A program made the translations under genes and the position numbers. The notes under the pieces were generated by a model. It ran no database searches. It saw only the letters and a program-made list of their open reading frames with translations, and was not told where the DNA came from. Shown piece by piece: positions 1 through 11,919 of a DNA stretch of 64,000 nucleotides. The first letter of the stretch is position 1. The number at the start of each line of letters is the position of its first letter. Where the stretch lies: contig JARGDL010000002.1 in assembly GCA_029210465.1 (NCBI GenBank), positions 186,001 through 250,000 of the forward strand, given 5' to 3'. This DNA is from Stygiobacter electus. GTDB taxonomy: Bacteria; Bacteroidota; Ignavibacteria; Ignavibacteriales; Melioribacteraceae.

Positions 1-15
1 GGAATTTTTTAAAAA

Positions 16-561
16 TTGGAAAACACAAACGCAAAATGGTATGTTGTTCGTACTTTTTCAGGTCATGAAAATAAAGTTAAAGCTTTAATTGATGCTGAAT
101 TGAAAGATAACGATGAATTAAGAGCAAGAATTTTTGATGTTCTTGTTCCTACTGAAAAAGTATTTGAAGTTAAAGATGGTAAGAAAAAAACCAAGAAGAA
201 AAATTTCTTCCCTGGTTATATTTTAATTAATGCAGATTTAGATAATAAAGTAAAAGATTTTATATCTAATACTCCATCAGTTATGGGTTTCCTTGGTGGT
301 CAAAATCATCCTGCACCACTTCAGGCTGATGAAGTAAAAAGAATTGTTGGTAGAATTTCTCAAAGTGAAGAAACTGAAAGAACAGAAACAATATTCAGAA
401 ATGGCGATTTTGTTAAAATAATTGATGGCCCATTTAATAATTTCTCTGGAATTATCCAAGAAGTAAATGAAGAAAAAATGAAAATAAAAGTTATGGTTTC
501 AATTTTTGGTAGAAAGACACCTGTTGAAATCGATTTTATTCAAGCAGAATTAGAAAAATAA
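16..561 (+). CDS. nusG: Transcription termination/antitermination factor NusG
   Basis: NusG binds RNA polymerase, suppresses pausing and couples transcription to Rho or the ribosome. The 181-residue protein shows the NGN-domain opening WYVVRTFSGHE (residues 8-18), the FFPGYILI core strand (64-71) and a C-terminal KOW domain from about residue 127. The start is TTG at position 16; only 15 bases precede it, with a GGA at the window edge as a possible ribosome binding site. It leads directly into rplK, the usual nusG-rplK order. A secE gene would be expected just outside the window. The identity is secure; the exact start is slightly less so because upstream sequence is missing. Confidence 0.96.
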   Translation: MENTNAKWYVVRTFSGHENKVKALIDAELKDNDELRARIFDVLVPTEKVFEVKDGKKKTKKKNFFPGYILINADLDNKVKDFISNTPSVMGFLGGQNHPAPLQADEVKRIVGRISQSEETERTETIFRNGDFVKIIDGPFNNFSGIIQEVNEEKMKIKVMVSIFGRKTPVEIDFIQAELEK

Positions 562-578
562 TTATTGTAGGTTAAAAA

Positions 579-1004
579 ATGGCAAAGAAAATTGATGGTT
601 ATATTAAACTCCAAATACCTGCTGGTGCTGCAAATCCTTCTCCTCCAGTTGGACCTGCCCTAGGTCAAAAAGGTGTTAATATTATGGAGTTTTGTAAACA
701 ATTTAATGCAAGAACTTCCAGTCAACAAGGTTTAATCATTCCCGTTGTTATCACTGTTTATTCTGATAAATCTTTTACTTTTATTACAAAAACTCCACCT
801 GCTGCGGTTCTTCTTAAAAAAGCTGCTAAAGTGGAAAAAGGTTCAGCTGAACCAAATAAAACAAAGGTTGCAAAAGTTTCCAAAGCACAAGTTGAAGAAA
901 TTGCAAAATTGAAAATGCCCGACTTAAATGCTCATGATATTGAACATGCAGCAAGTATGATTGCTGGTACAGCAAGAAGCATGGGTTTTACAGTAGAAGA
1001 TTAA
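579..1004 (+). CDS. rplK: 50S ribosomal protein L11
   Basis: L11 binds the GTPase-associated region of 23S rRNA and is needed for factor-dependent GTP hydrolysis and the stringent response. The 141-residue length is standard. The N-terminal motif [19 protein letters not shown] and the C-terminal rRNA-binding domain ending near GTARSMGF are both present. It follows nusG by 17 bases with a weak GGTTAAAAA spacing and precedes rplA by 25 bases, so the three are probably co-transcribed. Nothing unusual was seen. Confidence 0.98.
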   Translation: MAKKIDGYIKLQIPAGAANPSPPVGPALGQKGVNIMEFCKQFNARTSSQQGLIIPVVITVYSDKSFTFITKTPPAAVLLKKAAKVEKGSAEPNKTKVAKVSKAQVEEIAKLKMPDLNAHDIEHAASMIAGTARSMGFTVED

Positions 1005-1029
1005 TTAAAAATTTGATTGGTATAAGAAA

Positions 1030-1737
1030 ATGAAAGTATCTAAACGTATTAAAGCTATTAATAAAATAATTAGCAAAGAAAAAGAATATTCACTTCAAGA
1101 AGCTATTAAAATTCTTAAAGAAAATTCTAAAGTTAAATTTACAGAATCTTTAGATTGTGCTATTAGACTTGGTGTAGACCCTCGTCATGCTGATCAAATG
1201 GTTCGTGGAACAGTTTCGTTACCTCATGGTACTGGTAAAAAAGTTACTGTTTTAGTTGTTGCAAAAGGACAAGCTGCACAAGATGCACTTCAAGCTGGTG
1301 CTGAATATGCTGGTTTTGAAGAATATATTGAAAAAATTAAGAATGGTTGGGCTGATGTAGATGTAATCATTGCTACTCCAGATGTCATGGGTGAACTTGG
1401 AAAATTAGGTAGAGTTTTAGGTCCAAAAGGATTAATGCCAAATCCTAAAAGTGGTACTGTAACTCAAGATGTTGTTAAAGCTGTAAAAGAAGTGAAAGCT
1501 GGAAAAATTGAATTTCGTGTTGAAAAAGCTGGTATTGTACATGCATCATTAGGAAAATTAGATTTTACAGTTGAGCAATTAACAGAAAACGCAAAAGCAT
1601 TTCTTCAAACAATAATGAAATTAAAACCTTCAAGTGCCAAAGGTCAATATGTAAAAAGCCTATATCTTTCTTCAACAATGGGTCCTGGTTTGAAGATCAA
1701 CAAAGATGAAACTGTTTTTGCAACAAAAACTGAATAG
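1030..1737 (+). CDS. rplA: 50S ribosomal protein L1
   Basis: L1 forms the mobile L1 stalk at the E site and in many bacteria represses its own operon by binding the mRNA. The 235 residues match the family length. The conserved segment [19 protein letters not shown], in the second half of the protein, is the L1 signature. It lies in the order rplK-rplA-rplJ-rplL; a 91-base gap holding a structured leader separates it from rplJ. Confidence 0.98.
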   Translation: MKVSKRIKAINKIISKEKEYSLQEAIKILKENSKVKFTESLDCAIRLGVDPRHADQMVRGTVSLPHGTGKKVTVLVVAKGQAAQDALQAGAEYAGFEEYIEKIKNGWADVDVIIATPDVMGELGKLGRVLGPKGLMPNPKSGTVTQDVVKAVKEVKAGKIEFRVEKAGIVHASLGKLDFTVEQLTENAKAFLQTIMKLKPSSAKGQYVKSLYLSSTMGPGLKINKDETVFATKTE

Positions 1738-1828
1738 GAATTACGCACTCGTCTCGGTTGTGAACGAGACTTAAAATGCTTCTAATAAATTAAAGTAACG
1801 ATGTACGAAATATTCCTTAGGGAGAACG
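1738..1828 (+). promoter_or_regulatory. Putative L10 leader (autoregulatory mRNA structure)
   Basis: The rplA-rplJ gap contains a hairpin with the perfect 6-bp stem GTCTCG (1751-1756) / CGAGAC (1765-1770) and an 8-base loop, followed by an AT-rich stretch and the AGGGAG ribosome binding site of rplJ. In many bacteria the same position carries the L10 leader, which binds the L10-L12 complex and lowers translation of rplJL. Position and stem are seen directly; the regulatory role is inferred. A covariance-model search for the L10 leader would decide. Confidence 0.55.
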
Positions 1829-2350
1829 ATGAACAAATTAGAAAAAGAAGAAGTTGTTGAACAAATTAAAGAACTTATTAATAACTCATCTGCAATGTTC
1901 TTAGTTGATTATCGTGGAGTTAATGTTGCTGATATTAACAAACTAAGATCAAATTTTAGAAAAGATGGGGTTACTTATAAAGTTCTTAAAAACACCCTCT
2001 TCAAAAAAGCTTTAGAACAAATCGGTGGCTTCGAAAAATTCAACGATTTGTTAGTTGGGATGATCGGTGTTGCGTTTGCTGGAGAAAATTTCGTCGCTCC
2101 TGCAAAAATTATTAAAAAATACAACGATGAATCTCAAAAATTAACCTTTAAGGGTTGTTATTTAAATGGTGTATTCTATGGTGCTGAACAATTAGAAACA
2201 TTGGCATCAATGCCAACAAAAGAAGAAATTATTGCTGGTATTATTGGAAGTGTTAACGCTCCAGCATCAGGAATTGTTGGTGCAATTAATGCAGTATTTA
2301 GGGATTTAGTTTCTGTTATTGATGAAATTTCTAAAAGAGAAGCTGCATAA
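1829..2350 (+). CDS. rplJ: 50S ribosomal protein L10
   Basis: L10 anchors the L12 dimers of the ribosomal stalk to 23S rRNA. The 173-residue protein has the N-terminal region MFLVDYRGVNVADINKLR (about 23-40), the segment YKVLKNTLFKKAL (50-62), and a C-terminal helix for L12 binding. A clear AGGGAG site lies 7 bases before the ATG. It is followed after 44 bases by rplL, its stoichiometric partner. Confidence 0.98.
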   Translation: MNKLEKEEVVEQIKELINNSSAMFLVDYRGVNVADINKLRSNFRKDGVTYKVLKNTLFKKALEQIGGFEKFNDLLVGMIGVAFAGENFVAPAKIIKKYNDESQKLTFKGCYLNGVFYGAEQLETLASMPTKEEIIAGIIGSVNAPASGIVGAINAVFRDLVSVIDEISKREAA

Positions 2351-2394
2351 AGAAAAAATTGAAAATTAATATTATAAGGTAATAGGAGTATAAA

Positions 2395-2772
2395 ATGTCA
2401 GAAAAAGTTCAAGAAATAGTTGAAAAAATTAAAGCGCTTACATTAGTCGAAGCTGCTGAATTAAAAAAAGCATTAGAAGATGAATTTGGCGTAACTGCTG
2501 CAGCTCCAATGATGATGGCTGCTGCACCTGGCGCTGCTGCTGCAGCTCCTGTTGAAGAAAAAACAGAATTTGATGTTATTCTTCAAAGTGCAGGTGCAAC
2601 CAAAATTAATGTTATTAAAGTTGTTCGTGCTCATACTGGTTTAGGATTAAAAGAAGCTAAAGATTTAGTTGATGGTGCACCAAAGCCAGTTAAAGAAGGC
2701 ATCTCTAAAGATGAAGCTGAAAAAATTAAAAAAGAATTAGAAGAAGCTGGTGCAACAGTAACAATAAAATAA
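2395..2772 (+). CDS. rplL: 50S ribosomal protein L7/L12
   Basis: L7/L12 forms the multi-copy stalk that recruits translation GTPases. The 125 residues divide into the N-terminal dimerisation helices (1-33), an Ala/Pro/Met-rich hinge (about 34-54), and the C-terminal domain with [27 protein letters not shown] ribosome binding site precedes the ATG. A strong hairpin pair follows in the 118-base gap before rpoB, which fits the usual need for more L12 than RNA polymerase. Confidence 0.98.
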   Translation: MSEKVQEIVEKIKALTLVEAAELKKALEDEFGVTAAAPMMMAAAPGAAAAAPVEEKTEFDVILQSAGATKINVIKVVRAHTGLGLKEAKDLVDGAPKPVKEGISKDEAEKIKKELEEAGATVTIK

Positions 2773-2808
2773 ATTAGTCATTATTTATAATAACTTTTTA
2801 TACATTTT

Positions 2809-2860
2809 AAGTGGTAGGATGGTGAACTCCGTCCTGCCACTTTCTTTCATTTTATGAAAG
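2809..2860 (+). promoter_or_regulatory. Tandem hairpins between rplL and rpoB (attenuator or processing site)
   Basis: The first hairpin has a 14-bp stem (2809-2822 with 2829-2842, including two G-U pairs) and a 6-base loop. It is followed by a T-rich but interrupted tract. A second hairpin, CTTTCAT (2844-2850) / ATGAAAG (2854-2860), follows at once. In E. coli a partial terminator and an RNase III site lie at the same place, so partial termination or mRNA processing that reduces rpoBC expression relative to rplL is plausible here. Structure is seen; function is inferred. Confidence 0.7.
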
Positions 2861-2890
2861 TAAATTAATAAACCGAACTGGAGGTTAAGG

Positions 2891-5800
2891 TTGGAAAAAG
2901 CTAAAATTAATAAAAGCACAGGAAGAATTACCTTTGCTTCTATTTCTCCTGTTATTAAAATGCCGGATTTATTAAATATTCAGTTGGATTCATTCGAGGA
3001 ATTTCTTCAATTAAAAACCCCACCTTCCCAAAGGGAAAATAAAGGGTTGCAAGCTGTTTTTAATGCTAATTTCCCAATTCTCGATAATAAAGAATTCTAT
3101 CGTTTAGACTTTGTTGAGTATTATGTTGAAAAACCACGTTTTTCAATTCAAGAGTGTGAAGAAAGAGGATTGACTTATTCAGCACCTCTTAAAGCTAAAT
3201 TAAGACTTTCAACAAAAGATGATGAAACAGGTGAATATGTTAATTCAGTAGAGCAGGAAGTCTATCTCGGTAATTTACCATTTATGACTCAAAGAGGTAC
3301 TTTTATTATAAATGGAGCTGAGCGTGTTGTAGTTACACAATTGCATCGTTCCCCGGGTGTTGCTTTTGCTCAAACCTATCATCCAAATGGAACACCAATT
3401 TATTCTGCTCGTATTATACCTTTCCGTGGTTCTTGGGTTGAGTTTGCTACTGACATTAACAATATAATGTATGTTTACATTGATAGAAGAAAAAAATTTC
3501 CAGCAACAACTTTATTGAGAGCTATTGGTTATGAATCTGAAGAATCAATTTTAAGATTATTTGATTTGATTGAAGATGTTTCCGTTAAACATTTAGATAT
3601 TGATAAACATGTTGGACGAATTGTAGCTTCTGATGTTATCGATACCCAAACTGGAGAAATTCACGCGGCAAAAGATACCGAATTAACAGAAGAAATTATT
3701 GAAAACATAAAAGCATCTTCAGTTCAAAAAATTCAACTTTTGAATTTAGAAAATTCAGTTGATCAAGATTTAATAATAAATACACTTAAAAAAGATCTAT
3801 CTAATTCCAAAGAGGAAGCTTTATTTGCAATATATCGTCAACTTCGTTCCGGTGAAGCTCCAGATATGGAAACTGCTTTAGGTCTTTTAGAAAAAATGTT
3901 CTTCAATGATAAAAGATACGATTTAGGTGAAGTTGGTCGTTTTAGAATGAATGATAAATTGGGGCTGAATGTTGATATTAATAATCGTGTGCTAACCCCT
4001 GAAGATATAATCGCTATTATGAAAAACATTATCATGTTAAAAAATGGTAATGTTGCTGTTGATGATATTGATCATTTGGGAAATAGAAGAGTAAGAACTG
4101 TTGGTGAACAATTACAATCTCAATACAATGTTGGTTTAGCAAGAATGGCTCGCACTATTAAAGAAAGAATGAATATGCGAGACAATGAAAACATGCAACC
4201 ACAAGATTTAGTTAATGCAAGAACAATAAGCAGTGTTGTTAATTCATTTTTTGGTACAAACCAGTTGTCTCAATTTATGGATCAAACAAATCCACTTGCT
4301 GAATTAACACATAAAAGAAGAATTTCTGCTCTTGGTCCAGGTGGATTAACGAGAGAAAGAGCAGGTTTTGAAGTTCGAGACGTACACCATTCTCATTATG
4401 GAAGATTATGTCCTATCGAAACTCCAGAAGGTCCAAACATTGGTTTGATTTCTTCTTTAACAATTTATTCAAGAGTAAATAATTATGGATTTTTAGAAAC
4501 TCCATATAGAAAAGTAAAAGATGGCAGAGTAACAAACACAATTGATTATTTAAGTGCCGATCAAGAAGATGAATTTGTAATTGCACAATCAAATGTACCA
4601 ATTGATGAACAAGGTAGATTTATTGAAGAAAGAGTTAAATGTCGCGCAAAAGGAGAATTTCCAGTTGTTCATCCAGAAGAAATTCATTACATGGATGTAG
4701 CTCCAGCGCAAATTGTATCAGTTGCCGCAGCAATGATTCCATTCCTTGAACATGATGATGCTAACCGTGCTCTCATGGGTTCAAACATGCAACGCCAAGC
4801 AGTTCCACTTTTAGTTCCCGAAAACCCAATTGTTGGAACTGGTATGGAAGCAAAAACTGCACGTGATTCAAGAGCAATTATCGTTGCTGAAGATAATGGA
4901 ATTGTTGAATTTGCTGATTCAAGAAAAATTATTGTTAAATATGAAATAGATGAAAGTGATCCTGCTACACTTGTTTCATTCGATGATGAAAGAAGAGTTG
5001 AATATACACTAACAAAATTTGCAGGTACTAATCAAGAGACATGTTTTAACCAAAAACCAATTGTAATATCAGGACAAAAAGTTAAAAAAGGAGATGTCCT
5101 TGCTGATGGTCCTGCTATTGATAAAGGTGAATTAGCATTAGGTAGAAATGTATCTGTTGCATTCATGCCTTGGCGTGGTTATAACTTCGAAGATGCTATT
5201 ATTTTAAGTGAAAGATTGGTAGCAAATGATGTCTTTACTTCTTTACACATTGAAGAATTTGAATTACAAGTTCGTGAAACAAAACGTGGTGAAGAAGAAT
5301 TAACAAGAGATATTCCAAATGTAAGTGAAGAAGCTACAAAAGATTTAGATGAATTTGGAATTATACGCGAAGGTGCTGAAGTAAAAGAAGGTGATATTTT
5401 AATTGGAAAAATTACTCCAAAAGGTGAAACTGATCCAACACCAGAAGAAAAATTATTAAAAGCAATCTTCGGTGATAAAGCTGGTGATGTGAAAGATGCT
5501 TCATTAAAAGCACCTCCAGGATTAAAAGGTGTTGTGATTAAAACAAGATTATTCAGCAGAAAGAAGAAAGATATTGAATCAAAAAAATTAGAAAAGAAAT
5601 TACTCGATAATTTGGATGTTACTTTTGCTAATAAAAAAGAAAATCACTATAAAAAATTAGTAACTAAATTAACAAGAATTACAGAAGGTAAAACAACTTC
5701 TGGCGTTCGTGATTTAGATGGAACTGTTGTTCTGAGAAGCGGAACAGTTATAAAAGATGATACATTTGAAAAAATTGAAGATGTAACAAAACTTGATTAT

Positions 5801-6670
5801 ACAAAAGATTGGTTTGAACGAAAAAATACAAATGAGTTAGTAAAACAACTTTTTGCTAATTATTTCAATTTGTTAGCCGAAATTGAAGAAGATTACAAGA
5901 GAGAAAAATTAAAAATTCAATCTGGTGATGAATTGCCTCCGGGAATAACTCAGCTTGCTAAAGTTTACGTTGCTAAAAAACGTAAAATACAAGTTGGTGA
6001 TAAAATGGCTGGTCGCCATGGAAATAAAGGTGTTGTTGCTAAAGTTGTTCCTGTTGAAGATATGCCATATCACGAAGATGGAACCCCAGTAGATATAGTT
6101 CTTAACCCACTTGGTGTACCTTCTCGTATGAACATTGGACAACTTTACGAAACTGTTTTAGGATGGGTTGGTAAAAAATTAGGTGTAAAATTTGAAACAC
6201 CAATTTTTGATAGTGCAAGTGTAAAAGAAATCGAAAGTTATCTCGAAAAAGCAGGCTTGCCGGAAGGCGGTAAAACTTGGTTATATGACGGAAGAACCGG
6301 AGAAAAATTCCATCAAAAAGTTACTTGTGGTTATATCTACATGATGAAATTAGGCCATATGGTTGATGATAAAATTCATGCCCGCTCTATTGGCCCATAC
6401 TCTTTAATTACTCAACAACCATTAGGTGGTAAAGCTCAGTTTGGTGGACAAAGATTTGGAGAAATGGAAGTTTGGGCTCTCGAAGGTTACGGTGCAGCAC
6501 ATGTTCTTCAAGAAATTTTAACTGTAAAAAGTGATGATGTTACTGGTCGTGCTAAAGCTTACGAAGCAATTGTAAAAGGTGAAAATATTCCGGAACCAAA
6601 TGTGCCTGAAGCATTTAATGTTATGATCAAGGAATTGCAAGGTCTTGGTCTTGATATTAAAGTTAACTAA
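2891..6670 (+). CDS. rpoB: DNA-directed RNA polymerase subunit beta
   Basis: Beta subunit of the core polymerase, forming one pincer and part of the active centre. The 1259 residues include the rifampicin cluster (QFMDQTNPL at 461-469, THKRRISAL at 473-481) with Asp464, His474 and Ser479, the residues found in rifampicin-sensitive enzymes. The active-site motif [13 protein letters not shown] lies near residue 1035 and the C-terminal clamp motif follows in the last 150 residues. The start is TTG at 2891 behind an excellent CTGGAGG site. rpoC follows after 39 bases. Confidence 0.98.
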   Translation: MEKAKINKSTGRITFASISPVIKMPDLLNIQLDSFEEFLQLKTPPSQRENKGLQAVFNANFPILDNKEFYRLDFVEYYVEKPRFSIQECEERGLTYSAPLKAKLRLSTKDDETGEYVNSVEQEVYLGNLPFMTQRGTFIINGAERVVVTQLHRSPGVAFAQTYHPNGTPIYSARIIPFRGSWVEFATDINNIMYVYIDRRKKFPATTLLRAIGYESEESILRLFDLIEDVSVKHLDIDKHVGRIVASDVIDTQTGEIHAAKDTELTEEIIENIKASSVQKIQLLNLENSVDQDLIINTLKKDLSNSKEEALFAIYRQLRSGEAPDMETALGLLEKMFFNDKRYDLGEVGRFRMNDKLGLNVDINNRVLTPEDIIAIMKNIIMLKNGNVAVDDIDHLGNRRVRTVGEQLQSQYNVGLARMARTIKERMNMRDNENMQPQDLVNARTISSVVNSFFGTNQLSQFMDQTNPLAELTHKRRISALGPGGLTRERAGFEVRDVHHSHYGRLCPIETPEGPNIGLISSLTIYSRVNNYGFLETPYRKVKDGRVTNTIDYLSADQEDEFVIAQSNVPIDEQGRFIEERVKCRAKGEFPVVHPEEIHYMDVAPAQIVSVAAAMIPFLEHDDANRALMGSNMQRQAVPLLVPENPIVGTGMEAKTARDSRAIIVAEDNGIVEFADSRKIIVKYEIDESDPATLVSFDDERRVEYTLTKFAGTNQETCFNQKPIVISGQKVKKGDVLADGPAIDKGELALGRNVSVAFMPWRGYNFEDAIILSERLVANDVFTSLHIEEFELQVRETKRGEEELTRDIPNVSEEATKDLDEFGIIREGAEVKEGDILIGKITPKGETDPTPEEKLLKAIFGDKAGDVKDASLKAPPGLKGVVIKTRLFSRKKKDIESKKLEKKLLDNLDVTFANKKENHYKKLVTKLTRITEGKTTSGVRDLDGTVVLRSGTVIKDDTFEKIEDVTKLDYTKDWFERKNTNELVKQLFANYFNLLAEIEEDYKREKLKIQSGDELPPGITQLAKVYVAKKRKIQVGDKMAGRHGNKGVVAKVVPVEDMPYHEDGTPVDIVLNPLGVPSRMNIGQLYETVLGWVGKKLGVKFETPIFDSASVKEIESYLEKAGLPEGGKTWLYDGRTGEKFHQKVTCGYIYMMKLGHMVDDKIHARSIGPYSLITQQPLGGKAQFGGQRFGEMEVWALEGYGAAHVLQEILTVKSDDVTGRAKAYEAIVKGENIPEPNVPEAFNVMIKELQGLGLDIKVN

Positions 6671-6709
6671 CCCATTTTGGGTCAATCAAGTTCTTAAAGG
6701 AGAATTAAA

Positions 6710-9700
6710 ATGCGTGCAAAAACACAAGAAAATAAATTAAAAATGATTGAAAAGTTAACAATTGGTTTAGCTAGTCCTGATGATATTCTAAATAGATCTC
6801 ATGGTGAAGTTACAAAACCAGAAACTATAAACTATCGATCATTCAGACCAGAAAAAGATGGTCTCTTTTGTGAAAGAATTTTTGGTCCTGTAAAAGACTG
6901 GGAATGCGCTTGCGGTAAATATAAAGGTATTCGTTACAAAGGTATTGTTTGCGATCGATGTGGTGTTGAAGTAACATTAAAAGCTGTTCGCCGTGAAAGA
7001 ATGGGTCATATCGCTTTAGCTGTTCCTATAGTTCATATTTGGTTTTTTAAAGCACTTCCTTCCAAAATTGGTAATCTTTTAGGAATGACAACTAAGGAAT
7101 TGGAACGAATTGTTTACTATGAATCTTATGTTGTTATGAATCCTGGTCCAACTGGTTTAAATAGATTAGATTTAATCAGCGAAGATCAATACTATGAAAT
7201 TTTAAATTCTTTACCAAACGATAATGACGCACTCGATGATAAAGATCCTAAAAAATTTGTTGCAAGAATTGGTGGTGACGCAGTAAAAGAATTATTAAAA
7301 GAAATTGATATTGAAAAACTATTTCATGAATTAAAAGCGTTATTGAAACAAGACATTTCTCAACAAAAAAGAACCGATATTCTTAAAAGATTAAGAGTCC
7401 TTGAAGCATTTAGGGAAAAAGAAGGCAAAGTTCCAAATAAACCTGAATGGATGGTAATGAATGTAATTCCTGTTATTCCACCTGAATTACGTCCTTTAGT
7501 TCCCTTAGAAGGTGGAAGATTTGCTACATCAGATTTAAATGATTTATATAGAAGAGTAATCATTCGTAATAATAGATTAAAAAGATTAATTGATATTAAA
7601 GCTCCAGAAGTAATCCTAAGAAATGAAAAAAGAATGCTTCAGGAATCTGTAGATGCTTTATTTGACAATTCACGCCGTTCAAGTGCTGTAAGGAGTGATG
7701 GAAATAGACCTTTAAAATCTTTAAGTGATATGTTAAAAGGTAAACAAGGCCGCTTCCGTCAAAACCTTCTCGGTAAACGTGTTGATTATAGCGGTCGTTC
7801 TGTAATTGTAGTTGGTCCAGAATTAAAATTACATCAATGCGGTTTGCCAAAAGATATGGCGGTTGAACTTTTTAAACCATTTGTTATTAGAAAACTTTTA
7901 GAAAGAGGACATTATAAAACTGTAAAAAGTGCAAGAAAAGCAGTTGATAGAAAAGATCCAATAATTTGGGAAATATTAGAAAAATTAATTGATGGACATC
8001 CAGTATTACTTAATAGAGCTCCAACTCTGCATAGATTAGGTATTCAAGCTTTTCAGCCACTATTGATTGATAGTAAAGCTATTCAATTACATCCATTAGT
8101 ATGTACAGCTTTCAATGCTGACTTTGATGGTGACCAAATGGCGGTGCATGTTCCACTTTCTTATGAAGCACAACTTGAAGCATCAATTTTAATGTTATCT
8201 TCTCATAATATTCTTTCACCACAAAATGGTTTACCTATTGTATTACCTACACAAGACATGGTGCTTGGATTATATTACTTAACAAAACTAAAACCAGGTG
8301 CAAAAGGTGAAGGAAAAATTTTCAGCTCACCCGAAGAAGTAATTATTGCTTACGATAATAAAGTTGTTGAATTACACGCAAAAATAAAAGTTAAAATTGA
8401 TGATCAATTTATTGAAACAACGGTTGGTCGTGTAATATTTAATCAAATCGTCCCAAAAGAAATGGGCTATATAAATGAATTACTTGTTAAAAAGAGTTTT
8501 TCTGGATTCATTTATAAAATGTTTATTAAACTTGGAAACGTTGTAACTGCAAAATTCTTAGATGATTTGAAAGATTTAGGATTTAGATATGCAACAGCCG
8601 CTGGAATTTCTATCAGTTTCACAGATATGATTATTCCAGCAGAAAAAGATAAATTAATTGAAGAAACTAATAAAAAAGTTTCATCAATTTTGAATGAACA
8701 TGAACAAGGTCTTATAACAGATGCAGAAAGATATAATAAAATAATTGATGCTTGGACTTTTACAACTACAAATGTTGCACGATATTTAATGGATAGATTG
8801 AAAGTTGATCAAGCAGGTTTTAATTCATTACATATGATGGTTGATTCAGGTGCTCGTGGTTCTCAAGATCAAGTAAAACAGTTGGCTGGTATGCGTGGTC
8901 TTATGATGAAACCTCAAAAATCACTAAGTGGTCAAGCTGGTGAAATTATTGAAAATCCAATTGTTGCTAACTTCAAAGAAGGGTTATCAGTACTTGAATA
9001 TTTTATTTCAACACACGGAGCTCGTAAAGGACTTGCTGATACAGCTTTGAAAACAGCTGATGCAGGTTATTTAACAAGAAGATTAACCGATGTTGCTCAA
9101 GATGTTATTATATCTGAAGAAGATTGCGGTACTATTCGTGGTATATATATTACTGCATTAAAAGATGTTGAACAAGAAAGAGAACCTCTTGCGGAAAGGA
9201 TAACTGGTCGTGTAGCTCAAGAAGATGTGTACGATCCTAAAACTGATGAATTAATAATTGAAGCTGGTGAATTAATTACAGAAGAAATTGCTGAAAAAAT
9301 TGATGAAGCTAACATAGATCAAGTTTATATTAGAACAGTTTTAACTTGTGAATCCAAACGAGGAGTTTGTGCTAAATGCTATGGTAGAAATCTAACTACA
9401 GGTTCTCTTGTTGAAATTGGTGAAGCTGTTGGTATTATTGCAGCTCAATCTATTGGTGAACCTGGTACACAATTAACTCTTCGTACTTTCCACTTAGGTG
9501 GTACCTCTTCACGTATTGCTTCTCAATCACAAGTGGAAACTAATATTGCTGGTATTGTTAGATATGAAAAAATAAATTACGTTGAAAAAACCGATTACTT
9601 TGGAAAAGTAAAAGTTGTAATTGGTCGTCGTGGATCATTAGGTATATTTGATGAAAATAATAGACAAATTAAAAAATATGATATCCCTTACGGAGCTGAA

Positions 9701-10951
9701 TTAGTTGTTGAAGACGGACAAGAAGTTAAAAAAGGACAACCACTTTATAATCACGATCCTTATAATGCTGTGATTATTGCAGACTTTGGTGGTAAAGTTG
9801 AATTTGATCAGATTATTGAAAATGTTACTGTTCAACAGGTAGCTGATGAACAGACCGGACACGTTCAAAAAGTTATTATTGAATCAAAAGATAAAAGTAA
9901 AACCCCAAGCATTAAAATTGTAAATAAAAATGGACAAGTAAAATTATTTAATATCCCAATTAGAGCTTATCTTACTGTAGAAGAGGGTGAAGAAATTCAA
10001 CAAGGAACTATACTTGCAAAAATTTCTAAACAAGCTTCAAAAACAAGAGATATTACTGGTGGTCTTCCAAGAGTAACTGAACTTTTTGAAGCAAGAAGTC
10101 CACACGATCCGGCAGTGGTTTCAGAAATTGAAGGAAGAGTTAAATACGGACAAAAGAAAAAAGGTAATCAAGAAATTATTGTTGAATCATTAGATGGCAC
10201 AGTCGAAAAAGTTTATACTGTTCCATATGGTAAGCACATACTTGTTCAGGAAGGTGATGAAATTCCTGCAGGTGAAAAAATAAGTGATGGTCCAATTGAC
10301 CCGCATGATATTCTAAAAATTAAAGGAACAAATGCAGTCCAAGAATATTTAGTAAATGAAATACAAGATGTTTATCGCTTACAAGGTGTAAAAATTAATG
10401 ACAAACATATTGAAGTTATTGTAAGACAAATGCTTCAAAAATTGAAAGTTATAAATTCAGGTGATACTGATTTTATTGAAGAAGATTTAGTTGATAGAAA
10501 TAAAATAATTGAAGAAAATGAACGAATTCAAAACATGGTTGTTGTAATTGATCCTGGACAATCAAAATTCAAAGAAGGACAGTTAATAACTAAATCAAAA
10601 GCAAGAGAAATTAATTCAGAGTTAACACGAAAAAATAAAAAAGTAATGAAAGTCCGAGATGCTGAACCAGCTACTTTTGATAACATACTTCTTGGTATAA
10701 CCCATGCAGCCTTGTCCACTGAAAGCTTCATATCTGCTGCTTCATTCCAAGAAACAACTAAAGTATTAACAAACGCAGCAACTGAAGCCAGAGCTGATAA
10801 TCTAATTGGTTTAAAAGAAAATGTTGTTATGGGCCATTTAATTCCAGCTGGAACAGGATTGAAAAAATATAGAAACATTATTCTTGAAGAAGAAATAGAA
10901 GAACAAAATAAAAAGGAATTAATAACTTCAGAAAAAATTGAAGAAAATTAA
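6710..10951 (+). CDS. rpoC: DNA-directed RNA polymerase subunit beta-prime
   Basis: Catalytic beta-prime subunit. The N-terminal zinc-binding cysteines appear in CACGKYKG and CDRCGVEV (about residues 66-90). The catalytic Mg-binding motif NADFDGD is at 469-475. The second zinc site is in the [16 protein letters not shown] segment near residue 885, followed by the trigger-loop region [16 protein letters not shown]. At 1413 residues it is close to other Bacteroidota-type beta-prime subunits. It starts at an ATG behind AAAGGAG and ends 95 bases before rpsL, with a promoter in that gap. Confidence 0.98.
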   Translation: MRAKTQENKLKMIEKLTIGLASPDDILNRSHGEVTKPETINYRSFRPEKDGLFCERIFGPVKDWECACGKYKGIRYKGIVCDRCGVEVTLKAVRRERMGHIALAVPIVHIWFFKALPSKIGNLLGMTTKELERIVYYESYVVMNPGPTGLNRLDLISEDQYYEILNSLPNDNDALDDKDPKKFVARIGGDAVKELLKEIDIEKLFHELKALLKQDISQQKRTDILKRLRVLEAFREKEGKVPNKPEWMVMNVIPVIPPELRPLVPLEGGRFATSDLNDLYRRVIIRNNRLKRLIDIKAPEVILRNEKRMLQESVDALFDNSRRSSAVRSDGNRPLKSLSDMLKGKQGRFRQNLLGKRVDYSGRSVIVVGPELKLHQCGLPKDMAVELFKPFVIRKLLERGHYKTVKSARKAVDRKDPIIWEILEKLIDGHPVLLNRAPTLHRLGIQAFQPLLIDSKAIQLHPLVCTAFNADFDGDQMAVHVPLSYEAQLEASILMLSSHNILSPQNGLPIVLPTQDMVLGLYYLTKLKPGAKGEGKIFSSPEEVIIAYDNKVVELHAKIKVKIDDQFIETTVGRVIFNQIVPKEMGYINELLVKKSFSGFIYKMFIKLGNVVTAKFLDDLKDLGFRYATAAGISISFTDMIIPAEKDKLIEETNKKVSSILNEHEQGLITDAERYNKIIDAWTFTTTNVARYLMDRLKVDQAGFNSLHMMVDSGARGSQDQVKQLAGMRGLMMKPQKSLSGQAGEIIENPIVANFKEGLSVLEYFISTHGARKGLADTALKTADAGYLTRRLTDVAQDVIISEEDCGTIRGIYITALKDVEQEREPLAERITGRVAQEDVYDPKTDELIIEAGELITEEIAEKIDEANIDQVYIRTVLTCESKRGVCAKCYGRNLTTGSLVEIGEAVGIIAAQSIGEPGTQLTLRTFHLGGTSSRIASQSQVETNIAGIVRYEKINYVEKTDYFGKVKVVIGRRGSLGIFDENNRQIKKYDIPYGAELVVEDGQEVKKGQPLYNHDPYNAVIIADFGGKVEFDQIIENVTVQQVADEQTGHVQKVIIESKDKSKTPSIKIVNKNGQVKLFNIPIRAYLTVEEGEEIQQGTILAKISKQASKTRDITGGLPRVTELFEARSPHDPAVVSEIEGRVKYGQKKKGNQEIIVESLDGTVEKVYTVPYGKHILVQEGDEIPAGEKISDGPIDPHDILKIKGTNAVQEYLVNEIQDVYRLQGVKINDKHIEVIVRQMLQKLKVINSGDTDFIEEDLVDRNKIIEENERIQNMVVVIDPGQSKFKEGQLITKSKAREINSELTRKNKKVMKVRDAEPATFDNILLGITHAALSTESFISAASFQETTKVLTNAATEARADNLIGLKENVVMGHLIPAGTGLKKYRNIILEEEIEEQNKKELITSEKIEEN

Positions 10952-10971
10952 ATTATTTATTTATTGATAAC

Positions 10972-11002
10972 TTGACAAGTTAAAAGAATATAGATAAATT
11001 TG
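10972..11002 (+). promoter_or_regulatory. Bacteroidota-type promoter for the str genes
   Basis: A TTG (-33 element, 10972-10974) and TAAATTTG (-7 element, 10995-11002, matching TAnnTTTG) are separated by exactly 20 bases, as in the promoters read by the Bacteroidota primary sigma factor. The predicted transcript would start about 36 bases before the rpsL start codon. A second promoter with the same spacing is found before lysW. Prediction from motif only. Confidence 0.65.
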
Positions 11003-11046
11003 AAGTCTGAATTTTAATTAAAATGTAAATTAGTGGAGGATTTTGC

Positions 11047-11424
11047 GTGCCAACAATAAATCAGTTGGTTAGAAAAGGTAGAGAAGTAGTAACCACAAAA
11101 AGTAAAGCACCAGCGTTAGATGCTTGTCCACAGAAAAGAGGTGTTTGTACTCGTGTTTACACAACTACTCCTAAAAAACCTAACTCAGCTTTAAGAAAAG
11201 TAGCTCGTGTAAGATTAACAAATCATATAGAGGTTACAGCTTATATTCCAGGTGAAGGACACAATTTACAAGAACACTCTATTGTTATGATTCGTGGTGG
11301 TAGAGTTAAAGATTTACCAGGTGTAAGATATCACATAATTAGAGGCACATTAGATACTGCTGGCGTTGAAGATCGCAAAAAAGGTAGATCTAAATATGGT
11401 GCTAAAAAACCAAAATCGAAGTAA
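11047..11424 (+). CDS. rpsL: 30S ribosomal protein S12
   Basis: S12 sits at the decoding centre. The 125 residues carry the signature [13 protein letters not shown] and the [13 protein letters not shown] loop; the lysines at which streptomycin resistance normally arises are unchanged. The start is GTG behind GTGGAGG, giving the standard N-terminus [11 protein letters not shown]. It is followed after 6 bases by rpsG and fusA, the classical str order, and has its own upstream promoter. Confidence 0.98.
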   Translation: MPTINQLVRKGREVVTTKSKAPALDACPQKRGVCTRVYTTTPKKPNSALRKVARVRLTNHIEVTAYIPGEGHNLQEHSIVMIRGGRVKDLPGVRYHIIRGTLDTAGVEDRKKGRSKYGAKKPKSK

Positions 11425-11430
11425 TGAACT

Positions 11431-11898
11431 ATGAGAAAGAAAAGAGCAGAAAAAAGATTTATTAAACCAGATCCAAAGTACAATGATTTTTTAGTTGCTA
11501 AACTAATTAATTATTTAACATGGCACGGTAAAAAATCAACAGCAAGAAATATTGTTTATGAGTCGTTTGAAATAATTGAACAAAAATCTAAGAAACCAGC
11601 TTTGGAAACTTTCAAAAAAGCAATTCAAAATGTTCAACCACTAGTGGAAGTTAGAAGTAGAAGAGTCGGTGGTGCAACATATCAAGTTCCAATGGAAGTT
11701 AGACCAGAAAGAAGAATTGCTTTAGCTTTAAGATGGATTAGAACTTATTCGAGAGAAAGAAAAGATAAATCAATGGCTTCAAAATTAGCGGCTGAATTAT
11801 TAGCTGCTTCAAATAATGAAGGTTCTTCTGTAAAGAAAAAAGAAGATACTCATAGAATGGCTGAAGCAAATAAAGCATTTGCACATTTTAAATGGTAA
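11431..11898 (+). CDS. rpsG: 30S ribosomal protein S7
   Basis: S7 nucleates assembly of the 30S head and contacts the E-site tRNA. The 155-residue length is standard, and the [19 protein letters not shown] segment (about 78-96) is the S7 signature. The gene starts 6 bases after rpsL, without a strong ribosome binding site of its own, suggesting coupling to rpsL translation. In other bacteria S7 is the str-operon repressor; no such site was identified here. Confidence 0.98.
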   Translation: MRKKRAEKRFIKPDPKYNDFLVAKLINYLTWHGKKSTARNIVYESFEIIEQKSKKPALETFKKAIQNVQPLVEVRSRRVGGATYQVPMEVRPERRIALALRWIRTYSRERKDKSMASKLAAELLAASNNEGSSVKKKEDTHRMAEANKAFAHFKW

Positions 11899-11919
11899 TG
11901 AAAGGTATTATAAGATAAC

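Noticed and set aside
10528..10878. Reverse-strand open frame of 116 codons inside rpoC
   Set aside because: It lies entirely within the rpoC coding region, lacks a ribosome binding site and has no recognisable protein pattern; it is a frame shadow.
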